Assembly (NCBI GenBank): GCA_964593405.1
Contig: CAZQIO010000013.1
Coordinates: 1-16,905 of the forward strand
Direction: 5' to 3'
DNA length: 16,905 nucleotides
Origin: CAZQIO01 sp964593405
GTDB lineage: Bacteria; Patescibacteriota; Minisyncoccia; Minisyncoccales; GBS-2
The notes beneath the pieces were generated by a model, which was not told the origin of the DNA, did not search any database, and saw only the letters and a program-made list of their open reading frames with translations. The position numbers were made by a program, and so were the translations under genes. This document shows, piece by piece, positions 1-6,850 of the stretch; the stretch's first letter is position 1, and each line of letters opens with the position of its first letter.

Positions 1-1845
1 GGAGAAAAAGAAATTGTGATGGCTTCTTTTTATGGAAAAGATTTCAAAAAAGTGATCACTTCCCAAAGCGCAAAATATCCAGACTTTGTTGAGGTGGTAA
101 AAGGAGAAAGAGAAATTTTGGAAAAAATCGTTAAAATTTTTCAAACAAAAAAGCCAGATATTGTTTTGACTTATTATGGCGATTCTTTTGACTTTCAAGT
201 TTTGGCAGAAAGATGCCAAAAGCAAAAAATCAAATTGATAATTGGAAGAGACAAAAGAGAAACTAAATTTGCAAAAAGGGCAAGAATTTCGGCAGCCAGA
301 ATTAACGGAATGGTCCACATTGACCTTTTCAATTTCATTCAAAACATTCTTTCTCCAAACCTTCAAACAGAAGTTTTAACTTTGGATGCAGTTTCAGCAG
401 AAATTTTGGGAGACAAAAAAATTGAAATGGACTATCAAGAACTTTTGGAAAGTTGGAGAAAAGGAAAAAATTTGGAAAAATTGGCTGAGTATTGCCTAAA
501 AGATTCAGAGCTAACTTTTAGGCTAGGTGAAGTTTTGTTGCCCCAAATTTTTGAAATTTCAAGAACTGTGGGACAGGTCATTTTTGATACCTCGAGAATG
601 ACCTATGGACAGTTGGTTGAATGGTATTTGTCGAGAAAAGCCGGAGAAATGGGAGAAATAATTCCCAATCAGCCAAAATTTGAAGAGATTTTGGAAAGAA
701 AAAAGAAAACTTATGTGGGAGGTTTTGTCAAAGAACCCTTGCCCGGAATTCATGAAAAAATTGCGATTTTGGATTTTAGGTCTTTGTATCCAAGTTTGAT
801 CGTTTCTTTCAACATTTCTCCTGAGACTTTAAATTGTCAATGTTGCAAAAGAGACGGTTTTCAAGTTCCAGAGTTGGGTTATTGGTTTTGCAAAAAAAGA
901 GAAGGATTTGTGCCACTTGTTTTGAAAGAATTGATCGAAAAAAGAGCTGAAATTAAAAAGAAACTAAAAACTTTAGATAAAAATTCAATGGAGTACAAGG
1001 TTTTAGACAATAGACAATACGCTCTAAAAATCATTGCCAACGCAACTTACGGCTATTTTGGTTTTGCAGGTTCTAAATGGTATTCAAAAGAGTGCGCAGA
1101 GTCTTGTACTGCCTTTGGAAGGTATTGGATAAAAAAAGCAATTGAAGAGGCAAAAGCAGATGGTTTTTGCGTAATTTATGCTGATACTGATTCTCTTTTT
1201 TTGAAAAAAGGAAAAGAAATTGAAAAAGAGGTTGAAGAATTTTTGAAAAAAATAAATCAAAAATTCCCTGGAATTTTGGAATTGGACTTGCAAGGGATTT
1301 TTGAGCGCGGAATTTTCATTCCGAGAGGAACTTTTGGAACGGCAAAAAAGAGATATGCTTTGGTTGACAAAAATGGAGAACTTTTGATCCGGGGGTTGGA
1401 AACTGTTAGGAGAGATTGGTGCAATTTAGCAAAAGAAGTTCAAAGGAAAGTTTTGGAATTTGTTTTAAAATATAAAGATGTTGAGGGGGCGAAAAAATAT
1501 GTGAAAGAGACGATTAAAAATTTAATTGAGAAAAAAGTTAACTTGAAAGATTTGATAATTTATGAAGAATTGACAAAGCCGATTGAACAATACAAATTAA
1601 TTTCTCCCCATGTGATGGCAGCAAAAAAATTGAAAGAGAAAGGATTTGAAGTCGGAGAAGGGCAAGTGATAATGTTTGTGATCCAAAAGGGACCGGGGTC
1701 AATTTCTGAAAAAGCAGAACCAATAGAACTTGCAAAACTGGAGGCAATAGATGAAGATTATTACATTTCCCATCAAATAATTCCTGCTGCAATGAGAGTT
1801 TTGCAGATTTTGGGAGTGACAGAAAAGGAATTGTTGTGGCACTAA
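1..1845 (+). CDS. Family B (archaeal-like) DNA polymerase, 5'-truncated by window edge
   Basis: This is the C-terminal part of a replicative or repair DNA polymerase of family B. The frame is open back to base 1, so the N-terminal domain and exonuclease motif I lie outside the window; the GTG at 16 is not a real start. Counting from base 16, Exo II is YYGDSFDF (53-60), Exo III is YxxxD (159-163), motif A is DFRSLYPSL (253-261), motif B is Kx3NxxYG (338-346) and motif C is YADTDS (388-393). Both the proofreading and polymerase sites therefore look intact. The Cys-bearing insert after motif A and the following FVPLVL segment resemble archaeal PolB enzymes. A Lys-Lys-Arg-Tyr segment follows motif C, as is usual. 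The stop lies 4 nt before the next gene, suggesting one transcript. Family B enzymes are uncommon in bacteria but occur in some Patescibacteria. Confidence 0.95.
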   Translation, partial: GEKEIVMASFYGKDFKKVITSQSAKYPDFVEVVKGEREILEKIVKIFQTKKPDIVLTYYGDSFDFQVLAERCQKQKIKLIIGRDKRETKFAKRARISAARINGMVHIDLFNFIQNILSPNLQTEVLTLDAVSAEILGDKKIEMDYQELLESWRKGKNLEKLAEYCLKDSELTFRLGEVLLPQIFEISRTVGQVIFDTSRMTYGQLVEWYLSRKAGEMGEIIPNQPKFEEILERKKKTYVGGFVKEPLPGIHEKIAILDFRSLYPSLIVSFNISPETLNCQCCKRDGFQVPELGYWFCKKREGFVPLVLKELIEKRAEIKKKLKTLDKNSMEYKVLDNRQYALKIIANATYGYFGFAGSKWYSKECAESCTAFGRYWIKKAIEEAKADGFCVIYADTDSLFLKKGKEIEKEVEEFLKKINQKFPGILELDLQGIFERGIFIPRGTFGTAKKRYALVDKNGELLIRGLETVRRDWCNLAKEVQRKVLEFVLKYKDVEGAKKYVKETIKNLIEKKVNLKDLIIYEELTKPIEQYKLISPHVMAAKKLKEKGFEVGEGQVIMFVIQKGPGSISEKAEPIELAKLEAIDEDYYISHQIIPAAMRVLQILGVTEKELLWH

Positions 1846-1849
1846 AACA

Positions 1850-2467
1850 GTGGACGTTCAAAAAGAAAAACAAAAACTTAGAGAAAAAATTTGGAAAATT
1901 TTGGAAGAAAAGAAAGTGGCACGCTTTCCCCTTCCCTGTAAAGGAAAAATTCCAAACTTTGTAGGTTCAGAAAAAGCAGCAAAATTGGCAACAAAATTGC
2001 CAGAATGGAAAAAAGCAAAAATAATTTTTGCAAATCCAGATGCTGCTCAACAAAAATTAAGAGAATTGGCTTTGAAAGAGGGAAAAATTTTAATTGTAGC
2101 AACGCCAAGATTAAAAAAGGGGTATTTGAAAATCAATCCAGAAAAAGTAAAAGGGAAGGAAAAGGAAGCATCGACGATCAAAGGGGCTTTCAAATATGGT
2201 GAAAGTTTAAAAGAATTGCCAAAACCAGATTTAATCGTCACAGGTTGCGTTGCCATAGATAAACTTGGCTGGCGGCTTGGAAAAGGCGGGGGATACGGAG
2301 ACAAGGAAATCAAAACTTTTCTTGAGAAATTTGGCAAAATTCCAGTAATAACAACTATTCACGATTTGCAAATTGTTGAAAAAGTTCCTCATCAAGAGTT
2401 CGATACAAAAGTTGATTACATTGTTACGCCAAAAAAAATTATTAAATGTCAAAAAATCCAGTATTAA
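1850..2467 (+). CDS. 5-formyltetrahydrofolate cyclo-ligase family protein
   Basis: The 205-residue protein belongs to the 5-formyl-THF cyclo-ligase (MTHFS) superfamily. The diagnostic segment is RLGKGGGYGD (142-151), the nucleotide/phosphate-binding loop, preceded by a TGCVAID strand (131-137) and followed by a conserved His (171) and a VDYIVTP C-terminal strand. Family enzymes convert 5-formyl-THF to 5,10-methenyl-THF with ATP. The sequence looks closer to the archaeal/MTHFSD-like branch than to bacterial YgfA, so the exact substrate is uncertain. The start is a GTG at 1850, 4 nt after the polymerase stop; there is no recognisable ribosome-binding site, so coupling to upstream translation is likely. 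The 3' end overlaps the next gene by 22 bases. Confidence 0.8.
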   Translation: MDVQKEKQKLREKIWKILEEKKVARFPLPCKGKIPNFVGSEKAAKLATKLPEWKKAKIIFANPDAAQQKLRELALKEGKILIVATPRLKKGYLKINPEKVKGKEKEASTIKGAFKYGESLKELPKPDLIVTGCVAIDKLGWRLGKGGGYGDKEIKTFLEKFGKIPVITTIHDLQIVEKVPHQEFDTKVDYIVTPKKIIKCQKIQY

Positions 2468-3408
2468 AAAGTATAAGGTCGGTAGTTAAAAAATCAAGGT
2501 TTGTTAGGATTAATCAAGAAAATTTATCGAATTTTTGCAAAAGTTTTGAATTGAAAGAAAAAAAATTTTGGTTGGAAGCAGCTCCTTTTGAAATACCAGA
2601 ATTTGATCGAGAAAGGCAACTCAGTTTCTTATTTTTGTTATCTTCACTTCTATTTTGTTTTTGGGGAAAACCAAAATGGAAAGTAAAATATAAAGGAAGC
2701 TTTTATGATGGAGCCTGGGGGTTAATCGCTGCTTTTTTAAAGGCAATTGAAAAAGGTTTTTCAATTTTGGATTGGAAATATTTGGCAAAAATTCCTGAAA
2801 GCGATTTAAGAGAAATTTTCAAAGGGAATGTTGAAATTCCGTTATTTAAAGAGAGGTTAAAAATTTTAAGAGAGAATGGAAAAATTTTAATTGAAAAATT
2901 TGAAGGAAAGGTTTCAAATCTTTTAAAAGAAGGGAAAAGTGATGCTTTAAGAATTTTGAATTTGATCACTAAAAATTTTCCCTCTTTTAACGATTTTGCG
3001 ATTTATAAAGGATGCAAAGTTTTCTTTCACAAAAAAGCTCAGCTTTTTATTCGTGATGCAAACGAGGTTTTAAAAAGAATTGGGTTTGAGGGGTTAAAAA
3101 ACGTTGATCAAATAACGGCTTTTGGAGATTATAAAATTCCCTGGATTTTGAGAAAATTTGGGATATTAGAATATTCTCCAGAATTGGCAAAAAAGATTGA
3201 CAATCGAATTGAAATCAAAGCTGGCAGTGAAGAAGAAATTGAAATTAGGGCAAATGCAATTTGGGCAATTGAATTAATGAAAAGAGAAATTCAAAAGAAA
3301 ATTCCAAAAATTTCCGCCCCAGATATTGACTCTTGGCTTTGGTTAAAAAGTCAACAAAAATCGCCAGATGACAAACCCTATCATTTGACAAGAACAATTT
3401 TTTATTAA
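2446..3408 (+). CDS. Queuosine salvage protein (QNG1/DUF2419 family)
   Basis: The 320-residue protein matches the queuosine-salvage family (Q_salvage, the C9orf64/QNG1 group). These enzymes release queuine base from queuosine 5'-monophosphate so that it can be reused for tRNA wobble modification. Visible family features are the FLFLLSSLLFCFWG stretch (61-74), YDGAWGLIAA (87-96), an LFIRD segment (200-204), FGDYKIPWILRKFGIL (226-241), IRANAIWAIEL (267-277) and the C-terminal DSWLWLKSQ (295-303). Length is normal for the family. The ATG at 2446 lies inside the preceding gene, overlapping it by 22 bases. No queuine transporter or tRNA-guanine transglycosylase is visible in this window, so the rest of the salvage route would have to be elsewhere. 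Assignment is by motif recognition. Confidence 0.85.
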   Translation: MSKNPVLKSIRSVVKKSRFVRINQENLSNFCKSFELKEKKFWLEAAPFEIPEFDRERQLSFLFLLSSLLFCFWGKPKWKVKYKGSFYDGAWGLIAAFLKAIEKGFSILDWKYLAKIPESDLREIFKGNVEIPLFKERLKILRENGKILIEKFEGKVSNLLKEGKSDALRILNLITKNFPSFNDFAIYKGCKVFFHKKAQLFIRDANEVLKRIGFEGLKNVDQITAFGDYKIPWILRKFGILEYSPELAKKIDNRIEIKAGSEEEIEIRANAIWAIELMKREIQKKIPKISAPDIDSWLWLKSQQKSPDDKPYHLTRTIFY

Positions 3409-3415
3409 AATTTGC

Positions 3416-4108
3416 ATGCTACCCGAATACAAATGGCTTTCGCCAAAATTAAAAAGAAACAAAGCGATAATTGAACCGATGATAGAAATGTTAACTAAAG
3501 AAGGTAAAAATTTGCGCATTTTAGATGCAGGATGCGGCGACGGAAGCGTCTCTGAAAAGTTAATAAAATTGGGTTTTGAAGTTTGGGGAATTGACAAAAA
3601 TAAAGAGGCCTTAAAAGAAGCGGAAAAGAGAGGAGTTAAAGTTTTTGAAGGAGATTTGGAAAAGAATTTGTCCTTTCAAGATGAATTTTTCGATGCAGTT
3701 TGGTGCTCAAATGTAATCGAGCATATTTTTCACACAGAAAATTTTTTGAAAGAATGCCAGCGAGTCTTAAAAGAAAAAGGTGTTTTGATAATTACTGCTA
3801 ACAACATTAATTCTTTAACCAATAGAATAAGAATTCTGTTTGGTCTTTATCCAAAATGGGTAGCGCCAAGCGAAAACTTTCCCTGGGAAAAATGGCCCCA
3901 TCCAAGATTCGCAGATCATGTCAGAGTTTTTTCAAAATCAACTTTAAATGAAGTTTTAAAAAGAGCCGGTTTTAAAGTAGAAAAAATTGTTTCTGACTTT
4001 GTTTGTTTCAATCTTAGTTGGGTAACTTTTCCTCCCTGGTCAGAATTTTTAGGAAAAATTTTTCCTTCACTTGGAGAAACTTTGATAGCTAAAGCGAGAA
4101 AAATATGA
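3416..4108 (+). CDS. Class I SAM-dependent methyltransferase
   Basis: The 230-residue Rossmann-fold methyltransferase is of the Methyltransf_11/23 type. Motif I is ILDAGCGDGS (35-44), the acidic residue binding the SAM ribose is in GIDKN (58-62), the Asp after strand 3 is in EGDL (78-81), and strand 4 with its trailing helix reads FFDAVWCSNVIEHI (91-104). A VLKEKGVLIITANN segment (118-131) is the post-IV strand. The region 150-175 (tryptophan-rich, then HVRVFS) is typical of small-molecule or lipid/quinone-like methyltransferases, but the substrate cannot be read from sequence. It starts 7 nt after the previous stop, without a ribosome-binding site, and its stop overlaps the next start as ATGA. 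Confidence 0.85.
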   Translation: MLPEYKWLSPKLKRNKAIIEPMIEMLTKEGKNLRILDAGCGDGSVSEKLIKLGFEVWGIDKNKEALKEAEKRGVKVFEGDLEKNLSFQDEFFDAVWCSNVIEHIFHTENFLKECQRVLKEKGVLIITANNINSLTNRIRILFGLYPKWVAPSENFPWEKWPHPRFADHVRVFSKSTLNEVLKRAGFKVEKIVSDFVCFNLSWVTFPPWSEFLGKIFPSLGETLIAKARKI

Positions 4109-4592
4109 AGGTTTCTGGTTTAAAAATTAAAGAGGCTGAAAGAAAAGATTTAAAGCAAATTGTTAAATTGCAAGTGGCGCAAGCAGATTATCACAAAAGA
4201 ATCGACCCAGAATATTACAAATCAGGAAAGGAAAGAAAGGAAAGATTCAAAAAATTATTAAGGGAATATTTTGCCAAAAAAAGAAGAAATAAAAAAATTG
4301 TTGTTGCAAAAATAAACGGAAGGGTTGTCGGCTATTTCATTGGTACAATTCACAAGGCCCCGCCCTTTTGTCGCCAAGAAAAAATCGGAGAAATTACTCA
4401 CGCTTTCGTTGAAGAAAAACATAGAGGAAAAGGAATCGGAAAGGCTTTGTTTGACGAGTTGTTAAAGTGGTTCAAAAAAAGAAAGATAAAATTGTTGAAA
4501 TTTCAGTTGACTCTCGAAACAAAATCGCAATCTCTGCCTACAAAAAATATGGATTTTCGGAGATTCGGAAAATAATGAAATTAAATCTATAA
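4105..4592 (+). pseudogene. GNAT N-acetyltransferase interrupted by a 1-base frameshift
   Basis: The N-terminal 125 or so residues form a GNAT fold: strands IVVAKINGRVVGYFIG (65-80), THAFVEE (98-104) and the acetyl-CoA loop HRGKGIGKAL (106-115). As written, the frame then runs into an atypical tail and stops at 4575. Reading one base earlier from the A-rich stretch at 4474-4491 instead gives the standard GNAT ending (SVDSRNKIAISAYKKYGFSE), with a stop at 4590-4592. The gene is therefore one base short, most simply in the seven-A run at 4474-4480. It could be an assembly error, a phase-variable tract or a recent mutation. It starts through the ATGA overlap with the methyltransferase gene and would be co-expressed with it. 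The substrate is unknown; the basic first 60 residues give no clue. Confidence 0.8.
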
Positions 4593-4598
4593 CACCGA

Positions 4599-4626
4599 TT
4601 GCTTCATTGCTACGTAGCAGTAGAAT
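4599..4626 (+). promoter_or_regulatory. Candidate promoter of the HD gene with a palindrome in the spacer
   Basis: A TTGCTT (-35 like, 4599-4604) is separated by 16 nt from TAGAAT (5 of 6 matches to the -10 consensus, 4621-4626), followed by 8 nt and the ATG at 4635. The spacer holds a perfect 12-bp palindrome, TGCTACGTAGCA (4608-4619), where a repressor would block polymerase. The geometry would give an almost leaderless mRNA. This is a motif-based inference and the -35 match is weak. Confidence 0.4.
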
Positions 4627-4634
4627 TTAAAACA

Positions 4635-5328
4635 ATGATTGACTTTGAAAAAATAAAAAAGATAGTTGAAAAGAAGATGGAGGGGATATCTCCTTCGCAC
4701 GATTTTTCACACGTAATGCGAGTTTACAATTTATGTCTTGAATTGGCAAAGGGCGAGAAAAATGTAGACCTCGAAGTTTTAAAGTTGGCAGCCCTCTTAC
4801 ATGATGTTGAGAGAAAAAAAAGAAGATTTAGATAAAACTGGGAAGAGAGATCACGCATTAGATAGTGCAAAAATGGCAGAAAAAATTTTAAAAAAATTTA
4901 ATTATCCAAAAGAGAAAATTGAAAGGGTGAAAGAATGCATAATTTCTCATCGTTTTAAAACGAAATTAAAACCAAAATCGATCGAGGCAAAAATTTTGTC
5001 CGATGCTAACAAACTCGATGTGATGGGTGCAATTGGAGTTGTCAGATGCGCTTGCTGGATCGGAGAAAATAAAGCCAAAATTTACTCCGATACTCCCCTA
5101 CTCCTTTACATTAAAGAAAATCTTTCTGGTGGAAAACCAACCGGAAGAATAAAGGACAAATCAAAGCATGCCTTAAATTTTGAGTACGAATTGAAATTAA
5201 AAAATTTCCACAAAAAGCTTTTCACCAAAAGAGCAAAAGAGATTGCGAAAAAGAGAATAAAATTTATGAAAAATTTCTTCACTCAATTGAAAAGAGAAAT
5301 AAAAATCAAAAATATTTCTCTGTATTGA
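4635..5328 (+). pseudogene. HD-domain phosphohydrolase (YedJ-like) interrupted by a 1-base frameshift
   Basis: Two overlapping frames together make one HD-superfamily metal-dependent phosphohydrolase. The first (from ATG 4635) carries the N-terminal His (SHDFSHVMRV, 21-30) and the HD dyad (ALLHDVER, 53-60), then stops at 4835. The second continues from the same poly-A tract with KRDHALDSAKMAEKIL, the second metal-side His (IISHRF) and the YedJ-like part AKILSDANKLDVMGAIG. Removing one base from the eight-A run at 4814-4821 joins them into a single protein of about 230 residues. Family members hydrolyse phosphate esters of nucleotides or related compounds; the substrate of this group is not established. 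It is the second gene in a row with a homopolymer frameshift. A longer start at 4599 is less likely because it lies in the putative promoter. Confidence 0.8.
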
Positions 5329-5388
5329 AAATCTAAATTTAGTCGATAGTGTCCGTTAGGCAGTTGAAAAATTGAAATCTGAAATTTT

Positions 5389-6240
5389 ATGAAAATTATC
5401 TTGAGTAGAAAAGGTTTTGACTCTGAATTTGGTGGATGGCCAAGCCCAATTTTGCCAGATGGAAAAATGGTTTCTTTGCCAATTCCGGCTTTCAAAAAGC
5501 CGGGGAACTTTGCCTACAGTGAATTACTTTTTGAAGGAAAAAGCCTTTATGAGATAATGAAACAATTAAATTCGAAAATAAAAGTCAGTGGAAAACGGAT
5601 TAAATTGACAAAAAACGTGAAATGTCATTTAGACCCAGACATTTACAAAAATTTTTTGCCAAGGCCAAAGGGTTGGAGACCCATTTTTGGCCAAATTGGA
5701 GCTGCCGCGAAACATTTGGAAAACCAAAAAGTTAAAGAAGGAGATTTATTTTTGTTTTTCGGAACCTTTAGAAAAACGAAATATTCAGGCGGAAAATTAA
5801 TTTTCGACCCGGATTCTCCTCCAGTTCATTTAATTTTTGGCTACTTTCAAATTGGAAAAATCTTGAAAGTCAAATTGGAAACCAAAGTTTCAAAATGGGT
5901 TAAATACCATCCCCATTGTTCTTTAGAAAAGAGAAAGACAAAAAACAATACAATTTTTATCGCTAGAAAAAATTTATCTTGGAATAAAAACCTTCCCGGA
6001 GCCGCCACATTTCTTTATTTCGATGAAAGTTTAGTTTTAACAAAAAATGGCTTTTCAAAATCAATTTGGAAACTCCCGGAATTTTTCAAAAAAGTAAAAA
6101 TCAGTTATCATTCAAATGGAAACTGGAACGGAGATTATTTTAAAGCAAGATCCCGTGGCCAAGAATTTGTAATTGAGGGAAACAAAGACGTTAAAGATTG
6201 GGCAAAAAATTTAATCGAAACTAATTCAAAGATCATTTGA
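5389..6240 (+). CDS. Nucleotide modification associated domain 3 (Nmad3)-like protein
   Basis: The 283-residue soluble protein resembles the Nmad3 family, a domain named by comparative genomics for its association with base-modification gene clusters; its biochemical activity is not established. Family-like features are the N-terminal ILSRKGFDSEFGG (4-16) followed by PSPILPDG (19-25), the CHLDPD motif (79-84), GWRPIFGQIGAAAKHL (95-110), GDLFLFFGTFR (118-128), HLIFGYFQIG (147-156) and a YHPHC motif (173-177). The conserved His and Asp residues could form an active site, but this is inference. The ATG at 5389 is the first residue of the conserved block, supporting this start; there is no Shine-Dalgarno site. 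It sits alone, 60 nt after the HD gene, with decayed sequence downstream. No DNA methylase or hydroxylase is nearby in the window. Confidence 0.7.
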   Translation: MKIILSRKGFDSEFGGWPSPILPDGKMVSLPIPAFKKPGNFAYSELLFEGKSLYEIMKQLNSKIKVSGKRIKLTKNVKCHLDPDIYKNFLPRPKGWRPIFGQIGAAAKHLENQKVKEGDLFLFFGTFRKTKYSGGKLIFDPDSPPVHLIFGYFQIGKILKVKLETKVSKWVKYHPHCSLEKRKTKNNTIFIARKNLSWNKNLPGAATFLYFDESLVLTKNGFSKSIWKLPEFFKKVKISYHSNGNWNGDYFKARSRGQEFVIEGNKDVKDWAKNLIETNSKII

Positions 6241-6244
6241 TCAT

Positions 6245-6268
6245 TTGCACAATTGCGCAAATGTGCAA
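6245..6268. repeat. 24-bp near-perfect palindrome after the Nmad3-like gene
   Basis: The left arm TTGCACAATTGC (6245-6256) is the reverse complement of the right arm GCAAATGTGCAA (6257-6268) at 11 of 12 positions. It starts 4 nt after the Nmad3-like stop and directly follows a tandem GATCATTT duplication (6231-6246). There is no T-tract, so it is not a standard intrinsic terminator. It could be an operator for the remnant downstream, a recombination site scar or an mRNA end hairpin. Confidence 0.5.
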
Positions 6269-6297
6269 CTATCATTAAAGGTCAAGATTTTAAAATT

Positions 6298-6387
6298 ATG
6301 GCAAAAATAGTTCACAAAAAAATTTGGCCAAAGTATTTTAGGTTGATAAAGGCAGGAAAGAAAAATTGCAAAATAAGGAAAATGTGA
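6298..6387 (+). pseudogene. Remnant: N-terminus of a DUF3850/ASCH-like protein
   Basis: A 29-codon reading frame begins MAKIVHKKIWPKYFRLIKAG and continues KKNCKIRKM before a stop. This closely resembles the start of DUF3850-type ASCH-fold proteins, which open with a lysine-rich strand, a WPxYF motif, an IxxGKK turn and a KNFELR strand. The rest of the roughly 80-residue domain is missing; the frame runs straight into the Cys-rich remnant that follows. ASCH-like domains bind RNA or modified nucleotides, which fits the Nmad3-like neighbour, but this copy cannot be functional. The match was recognised by eye on a short segment and needs a profile search. Confidence 0.45.
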
Positions 6388-6556
6388 GGGATGTATTCAA
6401 TGTCAAAGGAAGGTTTGGTTTTTGAAATTCACAAAGTTTAAGGTTTGCCCAATTTTTGATTGCACTATTAAAAAGAAAGTTAAAATGTGTATTGAGTGCA
6501 AAAATTTCCTTGTAAAGAATTTTTGGCATGGTACAATCCAAAAATTGGATTTTTAA
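6377..6556 (+). pseudogene. Remnant: Cys-rich DUF3795-like fragment
   Basis: An open frame of 59 codons without a usable start lies between a stop at 6374-6376 and a stop at 6554-6556. It contains CEGCIQC near its start, then CPIFDCTIKK and CIECKNF. The spacing and context of these cysteines match the metal-binding core of DUF3795 proteins, in which CEGC, CPIxxC and CxECxxFPC motifs follow one another. The N-terminal part and the final Cys are gone. It overlaps the end of the DUF3850-like remnant in another frame, suggesting that a deletion fused two dead genes. The function of DUF3795 is unknown. Confidence 0.4.
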
Positions 6557-6850
6557 AAGTTCTTTGGCAAGGGTTGGCTTTTTGTTTTTTTAAAAAAATT
6601 GGAGATAAAAAAAAGGATTCTGATAAAGTAGCTACGCGATTTTGGAAAAATTAGGTAGATCGAAAAAATATCCCGAGCTCGATGGATAATTTTTAAGATG
6701 CCGAAATTGAGTTTGCTGGCGACACCGCTGAGATCTGCGAATTCATTGTTAGATTCTTGCTTTCTCAATTACTTCAAGATTAAAAGAAAATTAATTGGTC
6801 AATGAATGTAAAAAATTTAGTCTCCTTCAGCGTGAATCCGGTTTGTAATT
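6557..6850. other. Gene-free decayed stretch
   Basis: About 290 bases between the Cys-rich remnant and the end of the minus-strand gene have no credible gene on either strand. The only protein-like piece is a 28-codon plus-strand frame at 6697-6780 (DAEIEFAGDTAEICEFIVRF and a leucine-rich end) with stops on both sides; it reads like the tail of a small acidic protein, but the family is not recognised. A more mixed base composition at about 6660-6760 contrasts with the A/T-rich flanks. No terminator or promoter is clear. Confidence 0.4.

Noticed and set aside
16..18. GTG at 16 as the start of the polymerase gene
   Set aside because: The frame is open to base 1 and the N-terminal domain with exonuclease motif I is missing, so the gene runs in from outside.
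1538..1873. Minus-strand frame of 111 codons opposite the polymerase 3' end
   Set aside because: It is a low-complexity mirror of lysine-rich plus-strand coding; the plus-strand protein is clearly real.
4474..4491. Programmed -1 frameshifting in the GNAT gene
   Set aside because: The A AAA AAG heptamer present is not in the zero frame, and no clear stimulatory stem-loop or internal Shine-Dalgarno follows; a one-base sequence change is simpler.
6245..6268. Palindrome as an intrinsic terminator for the Nmad3-like gene
   Set aside because: It has no T-tract on either side, and the stem is centred without a proper loop.
6338..6768. Two minus-strand frames (6338-6541 and 6553-6768) in the decayed stretch
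   Set aside because: They are rich in Phe/Leu/Ser from reversed A-rich DNA, with no start signals and no recognisable domain; the plus-strand remnants explain the first better.
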